64,000 bases of DNA from Bacteroidetes bacterium CG2_30_33_31 (GCA_001872625.1 MNXP01000043.1:1-64000), one strand, 5' to 3'; counted from the first letter of the stretch, positions 9,250-19,502 are shown. Numbers and translations are program-made. The notes: generated from the letters alone by a model not told the origin.

Positions 9250-10203
9250 TCAAATATTTAAAATTCCAAGTATTTGCTGGTCCAAAAATTTTGCACCAGG
9301 ATATTTTCCAGTATAGTCAAAATTCAACCATATATTTGATTGTCTGTCAATATGATAAAAAACCTGATTCCCAAGAGATTCTTTATAGAAAAGTTGTCTT
9401 TTTATTAGATAGTATATGTCGGGCAAATCTTTAGTTTTACCCACTTTCACCTCAGGGTATAAATGCTTGCGCGTATGAATAAGACGAACCTCGCCGCCAA
9501 TAGCCTTGATAGCTGCCGCCATAAGAATAGCATGATCGTCGCAATCGCCAGCCAACAAATATGATGAGGTAGAAGCTTTAGCAAAATAATCAAACTCCTG
9601 AGGATCGGGAACATATCGCCATTGATTGATTACCTTAAAAACCGAAAAATATCTTAAAATTTTGCCATATTTTGCAAAGTTATTTTCATCGCTAAAATAT
9701 TTTACTGATGCAGCTACTGCAAAATCTCGCGTTACAGGATTTGTAAAATCAATAGAATTTTTAATTTTTGCAGCATTCCTTATGGTCATATTTGTTTCTT
9801 GCAAAAATGGTACTTCTATCGGATTATTTTCGACATAACTTATGATATCTTGATATGAGTCTTTCACTTCTTTGTACGAATATAAGCCAAAAATTTGTAA
9901 TAGAGCAAGTGCCAATATAAAGGATCCAGCAATGCTCAACAAAAATCTGCTCTCAATAATTCTTAGCAAACTAAAAATAACTACATAAATTATTGAAAAA
10001 CACAGAATGACATCTATCCTGATTATTGTTCCTATGTTGACCGTGATATTGGGAAAAAATCGAAAAGCAATGACAAATAGTGGTGCTGTAATTACAAGAG
10101 AAAATATAGTAATTATACTATAATAGAGAACTTTACCTCCTTTAAAGTTGCGAAAAGACTTAGAATTTATATACGAGGAATCTCTCAATTTATTCACATT
10201 CAA
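9250..10203 (-). CDS. transglutaminase-like domain membrane protein
   Basis: Three hydrophobic segments fall at roughly residues 27-50, 60-85 and 88-110. They are followed by a transglutaminase/protease-like core containing LLAGDCDDHAILMAAA, where the Cys is the likely nucleophile, then a His (HTRKH) and a WLNFDYTG segment. Such proteins act as cysteine proteases or are inactive scaffolds. The substrate is unknown. There is no ATG before the first membrane segment, so the start is TTG at 10203 or GTG at 10197. The stop lies two bases before the RlmI-like ATG. Confidence 0.7.
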   Translation of the reverse strand: MNVNKLRDSSYINSKSFRNFKGGKVLYYSIITIFSLVITAPLFVIAFRFFPNITVNIGTIIRIDVILCFSIIYVVIFSLLRIIESRFLLSIAGSFILALALLQIFGLYSYKEVKDSYQDIISYVENNPIEVPFLQETNMTIRNAAKIKNSIDFTNPVTRDFAVAASVKYFSDENNFAKYGKILRYFSVFKVINQWRYVPDPQEFDYFAKASTSSYLLAGDCDDHAILMAAAIKAIGGEVRLIHTRKHLYPEVKVGKTKDLPDIYYLIKRQLFYKESLGNQVFYHIDRQSNIWLNFDYTGKYPGAKFLDQQILGILNI

Positions 10204-10251
10204 ATTGTTATTAATTTATTACAAAAGCATTTATTATTATGAATAAATAGA

Positions 10252-10259
10252 TACTTTTG
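10252..10259 (+). promoter_or_regulatory. -7 promoter box TACTTTTG
   Basis: Exact match to TAnnTTTG, about 45 bases before the ATG of the GLPGLI-type gene that heads the ftsK-lolA cluster. Confidence 0.6.
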
Positions 10260-10304
10260 TACTGACGCAAAAGTAAATATAAATAAATTTAAAACATTTT
10301 TATT

Positions 10305-11006
10305 ATGAAGAAAATAAATAGCTTCTTTTTGATTTTATCAATTTTAATCTTTGGTTTGAACTCTACAGTCTATGCAAACGTAAAAGGGAAAAAAATATGG
10401 AAAGGCAAAATCACCTACAGCATAAGTTATGAAGGTGAAAATATCACTCCAGCAACTGTTGCCAACGCACCTAAAACTATTACTACCAGCATCTATGGTA
10501 ACAAACAATCTACTGAAATGATTCAGGGACCAATGATTATTACAATGATTCAAGACCCAGAATTTAACCGTTATTATCAACTTTTTGAAATGGGTGAGAA
10601 AAAAATTGCCTTAAAACAAGATTTAAGCGAATTCAATGCCGATAGTTTAAAGAAATTTGATTCGCATATAGATTTGGTTAATGAGACAAAAATAATTGCT
10701 GGAATTTCTTGTAAAAAAGCTGTTGTTACTCTTACTCCAAGAGATCCTTCTGAAGGTGAAGAATCTATCTTTGATGTGTTTTATGCTCCTGGAATTGGCG
10801 ATGATAATATAAATGACGGCAGTGAATTTGCTGGAATACCAGGAATGTTGCTTCAATTTCAATCGAACAATTCAGGAATGATAATAAAATTTGTAGCTAC
10901 TGAAGTAAAACCAGGTGGAGTAAAAGATACAGACTTTTTGCTGCCATCGGATTACAAAGTTGTGGCTCCTGCAGATTTAGAAAAAGAATTTTCAAATTTA
11001 TTTTAA
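10305..11006 (+). CDS. GLPGLI-type secreted protein
   Basis: The 233-residue protein has a cleavable signal peptide (about 1-25, ending VYA). The mature part has alternating beta strands and a C-terminal EFAGIPGMLLQF segment. That segment matches the signature that gives the Bacteroidota GLPGLI family its name, and the family's function is unknown. It is probably periplasmic or on the cell surface. It is 17 bases upstream of ftsK, suggesting co-transcription with ftsK and lolA from the promoter at 10252. The family assignment rests on the motif and overall shape. Confidence 0.7.
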   Translation: MKKINSFFLILSILIFGLNSTVYANVKGKKIWKGKITYSISYEGENITPATVANAPKTITTSIYGNKQSTEMIQGPMIITMIQDPEFNRYYQLFEMGEKKIALKQDLSEFNADSLKKFDSHIDLVNETKIIAGISCKKAVVTLTPRDPSEGEESIFDVFYAPGIGDDNINDGSEFAGIPGMLLQFQSNNSGMIIKFVATEVKPGGVKDTDFLLPSDYKVVAPADLEKEFSNLF

Positions 11007-11023
11007 AAGAAGTTTAATAGTTT

Positions 11024-13534
11024 ATGGCGAACAAAATAAAAGAGCATTCGAAAAATTCTTTCAAAGAAGAGGACGACGATAGCCCTAAAAAATCAAAGAA
11101 TAAATCTGATAAAAAGGAAAAGGCAAAAATATCAAATCCCTTTTCCATTTTTATTAATGAAAAATTTCTCAAAATTACTGGGCTTTTTCTTTTAGTAATT
11201 TCAATTTATTTGCTCATCGCCTTTGTTTCCTATTTCATAACTTGGTTCAGTATGAGCACCGATGATATTCTGACTGACATAAGTTTGAATCGGATTTTGT
11301 TTGACAATTCAATAGAAGTACAAAACTGGACTGGACGAATGGGCGCCGCTATAAGTCAAATATTTATAAAAAATTGGTTTGGTATTGCTTCATTTTTATT
11401 CGTTATTAATATTTTCCTTCTTGGTTTTAAATGGCTGACCAACATAACATTATACTCATTATTAAAATCATTTAACTACAGCTTATTTTCATTAATTTGG
11501 CTTTCGGTAAGTCTTAGTTTTTTCTTCACAGGACCAAAATCTTCAATCTTAGGTGGAATTATTGGATTTGAATCGAGCAACTGGCTCAATGGTTTGATGG
11601 GGAAACCTGGTACTTTTATCGTCATTTTATTTTCGCTCATCAGTTTTCTAATAATTAGCTTCAATATTCATAAATATTTTAAAATGCCTTCAAGAAAGAT
11701 AGATGATGATGATATTGCCGCTGGCACTGATGGGTTAACATACAATGAATTAGCTGCTCTTGCCAAAAAAGATGATGAAGAGGAATTAGCATATCCAACT
11801 GAAATGGATATGGAAATTGCTAATGGCGATGTTGTAAATTTTGAAAATGTTGATGACGACATTGAACCCTTTGAAACAGATTTAGACGAAGATTTAGATG
11901 AAGGTGAAACATCTAAAATTAGCGATTTTGATGTAAATATTGCAAAAGGTGATGACAAACATATAGATATTCTTGACGATGAGGTAGAGGTGGAAAATGG
12001 TGAAAATGCTCATGGTATTGAAACTGAATATGACCCGATGGAAGATTTGAAAGACTTCAAAATTCCGTCATTAGATTTTCTTAAAGACCATGGCTCTTCA
12101 AATGAAATCAGCATCAATAAAGAGGAACTCGAAGACAATAAAAATAAGATTGTAAAGACATTATTAGATTATTCAATAAAAATTGATAAGATAAAAGCTA
12201 CAATTGGGCCTACAATTACACTTTATGAAATAGTGCCAGCTCCTGGAATTCGTATCTCAAAAATTAAAAACCTCGAAGATGATATAGCCCTCAGTTTAGC
12301 AGCATTAGGAATTAGAATTATTGCACCAATTCCTGGCCGTGGAACAATAGGTATTGAAGTGCCAAATCAAAAACCAGAGGTGGTTTCTATGAGAACAGTT
12401 TTAGCCTCTGAGAAATTTCAGAATTTCAAAGGCGAGCTCCCTGTTGCTTTGGGTAAAACCATAAGCAACGAAACATTTGTATTCGACCTAACAAAGATGC
12501 CACATTTGCTTATGGCTGGCGCTACAGGTCAAGGTAAATCAGTTGGATTAAACGCAGTTATAACCTCTATTCTTTACAAAAAACATCCATCGCAAGTTAA
12601 ATTTGTAATGGTTGATCCTAAGAAAGTTGAGCTTTCGCTATTCTCCAAGATTGAAAGACATTATTTAGCAAAACTTCCAGGCAAAGGTGAAGCAATAATT
12701 ACCGATGTGCGCGATGTAGTTACTACTTTAAATTCTCTTTGCGTTGAAATGGATACCCGATATGATTTATTGAAAATAGCTCAGGTAAGAAATATAAAAG
12801 AGTATAACACCAAATTTATTCAGCGAAAATTAAACCCACAAAATGGACATCGCTATCTGCCATATATTGTGCTTATTATTGACGAATTTGCCGACTTGAT
12901 AATGACTGCAGGTAAAGAGATTGAAAGTCCAATAGCACGACTTGCACAACTTGCAAGAGCAATAGGAATTCATCTTATTATTGCTACTCAAAGACCCTCT
13001 GTCAATATTATCACAGGACTTATTAAAGCAAATTTCCCAGCAAGAATAGCATTCAGAGTTACTTCAAAAATTGACTCTCGAACAATTCTCGACCACGGTG
13101 GTGCAGACCAACTTATTGGACGTGGCGATATGCTTTTTTCTTCGGGCGGCGACCTTGTTCGTATTCAATGTGCATTTGTAGATACTCCTGAAGTTGAAGA
13201 AATTACTGATTATATTGGCAAACAAAAAGGTTATAGTTCTGCCATGGAATTGCCAGAATATGAAGCAGAATCTGCCGAGCAAAAGGAAATAAATATGGAT
13301 GATCGTGATGAACTTTTTGACGATGCTGCGCGTGTAGTGGTCGATCACCAACAAGGCTCTACCTCGCTCATTCAAAGAAAATTAAAATTGGGTTATAATA
13401 GAGCTGGTAGAATTATCGATCAATTGGAAGCTGCTGGAATTGTGGGTCCTTTTGAAGGTTCTAAAGCACGTGAAGTTAGAATTTCTGACCTCAATTATTT
13501 GGAACAGTTTTTGAAAAGTCTTAAAAACAATTAA
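11024..13534 (+). CDS. ftsK: DNA translocase FtsK/SpoIIIE
   Basis: This 836-residue hexameric DNA pump moves chromosome termini across the division septum and activates dimer resolution. The N-terminus has about four membrane helices between residues 50 and 220. A highly acidic linker (about 225-350) follows. The motor has Walker A GATGQGKS at 499-506 and Walker B VLIIDEFADL near 617. The C-terminal gamma winged helix (about 780-836, RKLKLGYNRAGRIIDQLE) reads KOPS-type polarity sites in homologues. The linker is shorter than in E. coli. It sits between the GLPGLI-type gene and lolA with gaps of 17 and 11 bases. Confidence 0.97.
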   Translation: MANKIKEHSKNSFKEEDDDSPKKSKNKSDKKEKAKISNPFSIFINEKFLKITGLFLLVISIYLLIAFVSYFITWFSMSTDDILTDISLNRILFDNSIEVQNWTGRMGAAISQIFIKNWFGIASFLFVINIFLLGFKWLTNITLYSLLKSFNYSLFSLIWLSVSLSFFFTGPKSSILGGIIGFESSNWLNGLMGKPGTFIVILFSLISFLIISFNIHKYFKMPSRKIDDDDIAAGTDGLTYNELAALAKKDDEEELAYPTEMDMEIANGDVVNFENVDDDIEPFETDLDEDLDEGETSKISDFDVNIAKGDDKHIDILDDEVEVENGENAHGIETEYDPMEDLKDFKIPSLDFLKDHGSSNEISINKEELEDNKNKIVKTLLDYSIKIDKIKATIGPTITLYEIVPAPGIRISKIKNLEDDIALSLAALGIRIIAPIPGRGTIGIEVPNQKPEVVSMRTVLASEKFQNFKGELPVALGKTISNETFVFDLTKMPHLLMAGATGQGKSVGLNAVITSILYKKHPSQVKFVMVDPKKVELSLFSKIERHYLAKLPGKGEAIITDVRDVVTTLNSLCVEMDTRYDLLKIAQVRNIKEYNTKFIQRKLNPQNGHRYLPYIVLIIDEFADLIMTAGKEIESPIARLAQLARAIGIHLIIATQRPSVNIITGLIKANFPARIAFRVTSKIDSRTILDHGGADQLIGRGDMLFSSGGDLVRIQCAFVDTPEVEEITDYIGKQKGYSSAMELPEYEAESAEQKEINMDDRDELFDDAARVVVDHQQGSTSLIQRKLKLGYNRAGRIIDQLEAAGIVGPFEGSKAREVRISDLNYLEQFLKSLKNN

Positions 13535-13545
13535 ATTTTTTTATT

Positions 13546-14187
13546 ATGAAAATAATTATCTCGTTATTCATCATTTCATTATTCACAATGAAATCTTTCG
13601 CCCAAGTTGATGATGCTAAATCCAGAGCCATTTTAGATAAAGTAAGCGCCCAAACCAAAACATATTCTAATATGAAGTTCAAATTCACTTATATTATGAC
13701 TGATAAAAAAAATAAAATAAATGATAGCTTACAAGGTGATATTGTGATGAGTGGCAACAAATTCAATCTGAATTTTATGAATAGGAAAATTGTAAGCGAT
13801 GGCAAAACAGTTTGGACTTACGACCCCGATGCCGAAGAAATTCAGATAAATGTTGTAAAGGAAGATCAAGATGCTTTTAACCCTGGAAAAATACTTACTG
13901 CTTATGATAAATCCTTCAAAACCAAATTGATAAAAACCATAACTATTGCAGGCATTCAATATAATATTATTGATTTATATCCAAAAAAGGGGAAATCTTA
14001 TTTTAAAATTCGTGTTAAAGTGAAAGCAAAAGCTTTTCGAATTGTCGAAGCAATAATTTTTAATAAGGATAATGTTGAGTACAAATATAGAGTTAATCAA
14101 TTTGTACCAAATGTGAAAATACCAGCAACATATTTTACTCTGGACCCTAAGAAATATCCTAAAGCAGAGGTTGTGGATTTAAGATAA
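13546..14187 (+). CDS. lolA: outer membrane lipoprotein carrier LolA family protein
   Basis: The 213-residue periplasmic protein has a signal peptide (about 1-20, ending SFA). The single LolA/LolB-like fold includes the stretch ISDGKTVWTYDPDAEEI-like (VSDGKTVWTYDP at about 85-96), highly characteristic of LolA. It shuttles lipoproteins from the inner to the outer membrane. It is 11 bases downstream of ftsK, a gene order common in Bacteroidota. Transcription ends at the strong hairpin at 14261-14298. Confidence 0.88.
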   Translation: MKIIISLFIISLFTMKSFAQVDDAKSRAILDKVSAQTKTYSNMKFKFTYIMTDKKNKINDSLQGDIVMSGNKFNLNFMNRKIVSDGKTVWTYDPDAEEIQINVVKEDQDAFNPGKILTAYDKSFKTKLIKTITIAGIQYNIIDLYPKKGKSYFKIRVKVKAKAFRIVEAIIFNKDNVEYKYRVNQFVPNVKIPATYFTLDPKKYPKAEVVDLR

Positions 14188-14260
14188 AAACCAAATTATT
14201 AATTATGAAGAGTTCTTACCTCGATGGCTATCAGATTTAGAATTCCCATGATTTAAGAAT

Positions 14261-14298
14261 AAAAAAAGGTGAAACTTATTTAAGTTTCACCTTTTTTT
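14261..14298. terminator. bidirectional intrinsic terminator between lolA and sucC
   Basis: AGGTGAAACTT and AAGTTTCACCT arms form a perfect hairpin flanked by A7 and T7, so it can stop transcription from both convergent genes. Confidence 0.9.
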
Positions 14299-14317
14299 GT
14301 TAGCATGTTGAGATGAT

Positions 14318-15505
14318 TTAAACCGACTCGGTAACAAGTCGAGCAGCATCATTTAGAGTAACTGCAGAGAACACTTTTAAACCAGATTTATCAATAATTT
14401 CTTTGCCTTCAATCGCATTGGTGCCTTGCAGACGCACAATAATTGGTACATCAATTTCGCCAAGATTTTTATAAGCCTGTACAATGCCATTTGCAACTCT
14501 ATCACAGCGAACAATACCGCCGAAGATATTTACCAAGATAGCTTTGACATTTGGATCTTTGAGTATGATTCTGAATGCTTGTTCCACTCGTTCGGCACTT
14601 GCTGTGCCTCCTACATCCAAAAAGTTAGCAGGGTCTCCACCGCTCATTTTTATAATATCCATTGTTGCCATTGCCAATCCAGCACCATTTACCATACAGC
14701 CAACATTACCATCAAGCTTCACGTAATTCAAGTCAAACTTTCCAGCTTCTACTTCTGTTGGATCTTCTTCATCGAAATCGCGCATGTCGGCTATATCGAG
14801 GTGACGGTATAAAGCATTATTATCTATAACAACTTTTGCATCAGCAGCATAAATCAAATCATCTTTTGTTTTTACCACTGGATTAATCTCAAATAAAGTC
14901 GCATCAATTCCTTCAAAGGCTGTATAAAGTGCAGTTACAAATTTTGTCATCTCCTTGAAAGCTTTGCCGCTAAGGCCAAGATTAAAAGCAACTTTTCGAG
15001 CTTGAAATGCTTGAATTCCAACTTTTGGATTTATCTCCTCTGTAAAAATTAATTCAGGAGTTTCGGCGGCTACTCCTTCTATATCCATTCCTCCTCGAGG
15101 CGAATACATAATCATATTGCGACCTGTGGCTCTGTTCAAAAGCACACTCATATATATTTCCGTTGGCTCACTTGGGCCATCGTAAAAAATATTCTGCTCA
15201 ATATAAACTTTGCGCACTAGTTTTCCTTCTTTTTTCGTTTGAGGAGTTACCAGATGCATACCTATGATTTGCGAAGCATACAATTTTACTTCATCTAAAG
15301 TTTTAGCTATTTTCACGCCACCACCTTTTCCTCTTCCACCAGCATGTACTTGAGCTTTAACAGCCCAATATTCAAGGCCAGTTTCTTTAGTAATTTTTCT
15401 TGCAGCTTCATAAGCTTCGTTGGCGCTTAAAGCTACAATCCCATAAGGCACTGATACTCCATACTTTTTGAGAATTTGCTTGCTTTGATATTCGTGTAGA
15501 TTCAT
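14318..15505 (-). CDS. sucC: succinyl-CoA synthetase (ADP-forming) beta subunit
   Basis: This 395-residue TCA-cycle enzyme subunit has an N-terminal ATP-grasp domain, with the nucleotide loop AQVHAGGRGKGGGVK at 51-65. The C-terminal ligase domain has VNIFGGIVRCD near 330. With the alpha subunit it converts succinyl-CoA and ADP to succinate, CoA and ATP. Length and motifs are standard. The alpha-subunit gene sucD is not adjacent and not elsewhere in the window, so the two subunits are encoded apart here. A TACTTTTG promoter lies 48 bases upstream. Confidence 0.97.
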   Translation of the reverse strand: MNLHEYQSKQILKKYGVSVPYGIVALSANEAYEAARKITKETGLEYWAVKAQVHAGGRGKGGGVKIAKTLDEVKLYASQIIGMHLVTPQTKKEGKLVRKVYIEQNIFYDGPSEPTEIYMSVLLNRATGRNMIMYSPRGGMDIEGVAAETPELIFTEEINPKVGIQAFQARKVAFNLGLSGKAFKEMTKFVTALYTAFEGIDATLFEINPVVKTKDDLIYAADAKVVIDNNALYRHLDIADMRDFDEEDPTEVEAGKFDLNYVKLDGNVGCMVNGAGLAMATMDIIKMSGGDPANFLDVGGTASAERVEQAFRIILKDPNVKAILVNIFGGIVRCDRVANGIVQAYKNLGEIDVPIIVRLQGTNAIEGKEIIDKSGLKVFSAVTLNDAARLVTESV

Positions 15506-15552
15506 TTCCAGAGTTCTTTGTAATTGTATTTATGTTTACTTATTTAGAACGC

Positions 15553-15560
15553 CAAAAGTA
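15553..15560 (-). promoter_or_regulatory. -7 promoter box TACTTTTG for sucC
   Basis: The minus strand reads TACTTTTG, an exact TAnnTTTG match, giving a leader of about 40 bases to the sucC ATG. Confidence 0.55.
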
Positions 15561-15693
15561 CCATAATTTTGAAAATATATACCCTATAATAGAAAATATT
15601 TTAATTATTAATCTTCTTCATTATTTTATCAATCTTACTTAAAATTTGAAAATTTCGCACTAACTGTTTGGTGTATTAATTTTTAGGAAGTTC

Positions 15694-16371
15694 TTAAAAA
15701 ATATTCCAAATATTGTTATCGGGTGGTGGGGCAAGAATATGTACCAATTCATTTTTTATTGGATGAATGAACTTTATTTCTCTGGAATGCAAACAAATAG
15801 AGGCATCTGCATTAGTTCGTTTCGCACCATATTTTAAGTCTCCTTTTATTATACAGCCTATGGACGAAAGTTGAGCCCTAATTTGATGATGTCTGCCAGT
15901 AATAAGCTCAACCTCAATTAGGTAATACTTCTGACTTGCTGCTAAAAATTTATAATTTAGCTCTGCCCTTTTTGAACCTTTTACAGATTCTTGTACAACA
16001 TAAGATTTATTTTGTTTTTCATTTTTTTTGAGAAAATTTATCAAAGTGCCTGTTTTTGATATCGGCATATTTTCAACGATCGCCCAATATTTTTTAGTCA
16101 ATCCACCATCTTGAATCAGTTTATTCATCCGCGTTAATGCCTTGCTGGTTTTTGCGAAAATTACTGCTCCACTTACCGGCCTGTCGAGGCGATGAATTAC
16201 TCCCACAAATACATTTCCTGGTTTTTGATATTTTTCCTTTAGAAAGTTTTTTAATAATTCTGGCATAGGAATATCTCCAGTTTTATCACCTTGAACGATA
16301 TCTGAAGGTTTTTTATTTATGATAATCAGATGATTATCTTCAAATAATATATCTTTTGAAATGTCTCTCAA
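15694..16371 (-). CDS. RluA-family pseudouridine synthase (no S4 domain)
   Basis: This 225-residue RNA pseudouridine synthase has the catalytic motif VIHRLDRPVSG, where the Asp is the nucleophile, and the family motifs GRHHQIRAQL and KGDLKYG. It isomerises uridine in rRNA or tRNA. The target cannot be read from sequence. It lacks the N-terminal S4 RNA-binding domain of RluC/RluD. No ATG exists before the conserved ILFEDNHLII strand and a stop lies five codons upstream, so translation must begin at TTG (16371). It follows panB by 33 bases and is probably co-transcribed. Confidence 0.85.
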   Translation of the reverse strand: MRDISKDILFEDNHLIIINKKPSDIVQGDKTGDIPMPELLKNFLKEKYQKPGNVFVGVIHRLDRPVSGAVIFAKTSKALTRMNKLIQDGGLTKKYWAIVENMPISKTGTLINFLKKNEKQNKSYVVQESVKGSKRAELNYKFLAASQKYYLIEVELITGRHHQIRAQLSSIGCIIKGDLKYGAKRTNADASICLHSREIKFIHPIKNELVHILAPPPDNNIWNIF

Positions 16372-16404
16372 GGCAAATAGAAATTAATTTTTGATGAACA
16401 AATG

Positions 16405-17226
16405 TTAGTATTGTTCTCTCTCATTAGGAAAATCACGGGTTTTAACATCTTTAATATAAGCTTGTACCGACCCCAATATTTCTTCTTTTAAATTATGGTA
16501 TCGCCTGAGAAATCTTGGTGAAAAATCTTGAGTAATGCCGAGCATATCGTGCAAAACCAGCACCTGGCCATCAACTCCCCCGCCAGCACCAATCCCAATA
16601 GTGGGTATAATTAGGCTGTCGGTAACCTGCTTAGCAAGTTTGGCAGGAATTTTTTCGAGCACTATGCAAAAGCAGCCAGTACGTTCCAAAATCTTAGCAT
16701 CTTCGCTAAGCAAATTAGCCTCATATTCATCCGTGGCTCTAACTACATAAGTTCCGAATTTATTTATCGATTGAGGTGTAAGTCCAAGATGTCCCATAAC
16801 TGGTATCCCCGCAGAAATAATTCGTTCTACAGATTCCACTATCTCACGACCACCTTCCATTTTTACAGCGTTGGCGCCTGATTCTTTCATTATTCTTATG
16901 GCAGAATTTAGTGCCTCTTTTGAATTACCCTGATAAGTGCCGAAAGGCAAATCTACCACCACCAATGCTCTGGTAACAGCGCGCATAACTGAAGATGCAT
17001 GATAAATCATGTCGTTTAAAGTTATTGGCAAAGTTGTTTGATAGCCTGCCATCACGTTGGAAGCAGAATCTCCAACAAGAATGATATCTATGTTTGCTTC
17101 GTCCAAAATTTTGGCCATAGAAAAATCATAACCAGTAAGCATGGCTATTTTCTCTCCTTTGCGCTTCATCTCTTGAAGCACATGAGTTGTAACTTTTGTC
17201 TTATTTGATTTATTTGCTACTGACAT
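16405..17226 (-). CDS. panB: 3-methyl-2-oxobutanoate hydroxymethyltransferase
   Basis: PanB transfers a hydroxymethyl group from 5,10-methylene-THF to 2-oxoisovalerate, the first committed step of pantothenate (coenzyme A) synthesis. The 273-residue TIM barrel has the family segments [30 protein letters not shown] (metal ligand Asp) and [11 protein letters not shown] place the start at the ATG at 17226 (MSVANKS). A TTG 15 codons earlier would put the start within the promoter region. Coenzyme A synthesis is also represented in this window by coaX at 45 kb. Confidence 0.96.
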   Translation of the reverse strand: MSVANKSNKTKVTTHVLQEMKRKGEKIAMLTGYDFSMAKILDEANIDIILVGDSASNVMAGYQTTLPITLNDMIYHASSVMRAVTRALVVVDLPFGTYQGNSKEALNSAIRIMKESGANAVKMEGGREIVESVERIISAGIPVMGHLGLTPQSINKFGTYVVRATDEYEANLLSEDAKILERTGCFCIVLEKIPAKLAKQVTDSLIIPTIGIGAGGGVDGQVLVLHDMLGITQDFSPRFLRRYHNLKEEILGSVQAYIKDVKTRDFPNEREQY

Positions 17227-17246
17227 TATTTGATTATTTAGAGCAA

Positions 17247-17254
17247 CAAAAGTA
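17247..17254 (-). promoter_or_regulatory. -7 promoter box TACTTTTG for panB
   Basis: The minus strand reads TACTTTTG, 21 bases before the panB ATG at 17226. This supports the shorter PanB start. Confidence 0.55.
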
Positions 17255-17400
17255 ACACAAAAATTTGGCAATGGAGATTTTAGAAAAAAACTTGAAAGAA
17301 ATTAATTTATTGGTAGGATTCCTATAATAGCTGCTTTCTTTGGTAATTAGCCAGCTATTTTCAATTAATATTTTTGAAATTATGGTGAAAAGATAAGAAA

Positions 17401-17427
17401 AAAAAAGCTGGCTAATGCCAGCTTTTT
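17401..17427 (-). terminator. terminator after the 672-residue T9SS protein
   Basis: AAAAGCTGGC and GCCAGCTTTTT arms around a TAAT loop lie just past the stop codon at 17449. The minus strand ends in a T run. Confidence 0.85.
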
Positions 17428-17448
17428 AGAAGATTTTTAAAAATCTAA

Positions 17449-19467
17449 TTATTTAACATTAAGCTTTTTGCTTATAAATTTACCATCAATATTCATATTA
17501 ATCATATATAATCCGCTTGATAAAGTAGATAGATTAATGCTTTGAGTATGTTCACCAGCGGTTAATGTGCCAAGGTTTTCAGAGATAATAACTTGTCCTA
17601 AAGTGTTCATAATTGAATATGAAACATTTGAGATATTGCCAGTTGTAAAACTCATGAAAGCTTTGTTGCTTGCTGGGTTGGGATATATTTCTAAGCTGTT
17701 GTTGGTTTCAATTTTTTCTATTCCAACATTAGTGCTGTTATAAATATTTATATTGTCGATATAAAGATTATTGCCATAATCGGAAGTTCCTACGAAAGCA
17801 ATAATGACTTCTGGTTTTCCATCATAGCTGCTTAAATCTATATTAGCTGATGCCCATTCGTTAGCTTTAGGAAAGAATCTGGCAGTTGTTGGGGCGGCAG
17901 TTTTTAGCGAGCCTCCATATTTTTGCCATTTGGTTGTCCAAGTAACGCCGCAATTATCTGAAACACGAATCTGAAGATTATCATTTTCAGCAGAATATTG
18001 AGCATAGGCATATTGAAATTTGATGCCGTGAGTTGTGCCAGAAAAATTCAATTTCTCAAACATAATGTTAACAGATTTGCCTGCATCAATAGAATAAAAA
18101 TCAAACATTAGACTGTTGGCAGAAGCTCCGTATCCACCTATATCCCAAGTTACAGCTGATGACACTGTAGAGTTAACTGTGAATACTGAGGCAGCTGTTG
18201 GATTCTCAATAATTGTGTGATTCAAATCGGTTGTTCCTGTTGGATAGGATTCAAATTCTTCTGCATAAATTGAGCCCATTGTGGCTGAAGGCATAGTGTA
18301 AAATGTGTGAGTGGTTGCTAAACTATTTCCCGTATTCATATCAATCAAATGATAAGCGCTATCCACATCAACTTTATAATCAAATTTATTCACTTTACTG
18401 CTGAGAGTTACACTTGGAAAAGTAACTGTAATAGAGTCGCCAGCAGCTAAAGGAGTGGTGTAAAACTGAGAAACTGGTGTTCCACCATTATAAACATATT
18501 GCACATTAAAGGAATCTGCAATTACAGTAGATGAGGTGTTTTTAATACGAACTGATGGTGTAAATGTTGTTCCGCACAATTGAGGTACAACTGATAAATC
18601 TTTAATTGCTAAATCAACAAGGCTAACTCCAGCTGGAGTAATATAATTCATTGTAGCTTTATTTCCAGTAATTATTTCTTGTTGTCCTTGTGCAATAAAA
18701 GCAACAACTTCTAAGTCGCCTAATTCCATTGGAACGCCATTAATATTTGCAGGTATAGCATAAGAAAATGTTCTTGAAAAAAATGTTCCCTGAGTTGTTG
18801 TGTCAATGCTAATTCCCCATTGTCCAGTAATAAACTCGCGTAACATGTGCATGTGACTATAATTCCCGTTTGGTAGCACCTGCGTTGGATTATAACTACT
18901 ACCAGTTTGTGGACCTTCTACGTTGTTTTGCAAAACAGCTACGTTCAATTTCATAGTGCTTGGCGCTGTGTTTCCTGTAAAATAACCTTCAACGAGTATT
19001 GTCATCAATCGTGTACTTAAGTTAATAGAAGCAGTAGCTGCCATATTTACATAAGAAGCCTGAGCTAAAGTTGTGGCGGTGGTAGCTGCCCAATCTCCTC
19101 GGCTCATTGCTGTTCCAGTACCTTGTTGGTGGCCTGCAAATAAATGACGATTTATAGTTCCAGCAGGATAGCCAGTTAAACCTGACTGATTGGCAATAGC
19201 GGGAGCAAGGGCGGTTCTGAAATCTGGCTCGCCAGCGCTTGGTGTAGCATAACTGCCAGTATGAATGTTTATTGCAAAAAAACGACCTGGATTTGCAGCT
19301 TGAATCTGGCTGGAAATTTTATGCCCATCAGGGCAATAAACGCAATGAATTCCAGTAAATTCTTCCAGAATTACATTTTTGTTTTGTGCGGTTGTGTCAA
19401 CTATTGTTTGTGCAAATGTTGTAAAACTTGCAAAAGCCATAATTAATAAAAGAGTAGTTTTTCTCAT
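17449..19467 (-). CDS. T9SS-secreted protein with Omp28-like thioredoxin-fold domain
   Basis: The 672-residue protein has a signal peptide (1-20). An N-terminal domain begins NVILEEFTGIHCVYCPDGHK with a CxxC at 42-45, resembling the Omp28-related family and a thioredoxin fold. A central set of beta-rich modules follows, including a jelly-roll-like region near 400-570 (SGTTHGIKFQYAYAQYS). The C-terminal 75 residues start IYPNPASNKAFMSF and end in FISKKLNVK, a type A T9SS sorting signal. It is therefore predicted to cross the outer membrane through the T9SS and stay on the surface. The cargo role is unknown. It has its own promoter and terminator. Confidence 0.85.
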   Translation of the reverse strand: MRKTTLLLIMAFASFTTFAQTIVDTTAQNKNVILEEFTGIHCVYCPDGHKISSQIQAANPGRFFAINIHTGSYATPSAGEPDFRTALAPAIANQSGLTGYPAGTINRHLFAGHQQGTGTAMSRGDWAATTATTLAQASYVNMAATASINLSTRLMTILVEGYFTGNTAPSTMKLNVAVLQNNVEGPQTGSSYNPTQVLPNGNYSHMHMLREFITGQWGISIDTTTQGTFFSRTFSYAIPANINGVPMELGDLEVVAFIAQGQQEIITGNKATMNYITPAGVSLVDLAIKDLSVVPQLCGTTFTPSVRIKNTSSTVIADSFNVQYVYNGGTPVSQFYTTPLAAGDSITVTFPSVTLSSKVNKFDYKVDVDSAYHLIDMNTGNSLATTHTFYTMPSATMGSIYAEEFESYPTGTTDLNHTIIENPTAASVFTVNSTVSSAVTWDIGGYGASANSLMFDFYSIDAGKSVNIMFEKLNFSGTTHGIKFQYAYAQYSAENDNLQIRVSDNCGVTWTTKWQKYGGSLKTAAPTTARFFPKANEWASANIDLSSYDGKPEVIIAFVGTSDYGNNLYIDNINIYNSTNVGIEKIETNNSLEIYPNPASNKAFMSFTTGNISNVSYSIMNTLGQVIISENLGTLTAGEHTQSINLSTLSSGLYMINMNIDGKFISKKLNVK

Positions 19468-19494
19468 GTGTTTTTGATTGAATTAATATTGGGG

Positions 19495-19502
19495 CAAATG
19501 TA
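19495..19502 (-). promoter_or_regulatory. -7 promoter box TACATTTG
   Basis: The minus strand reads TACATTTG 28 bases before the ATG. The neighbouring T9SS gene has the identical octamer, so the two cargo genes may be read by the same sigma factor at similar strength. Confidence 0.6.
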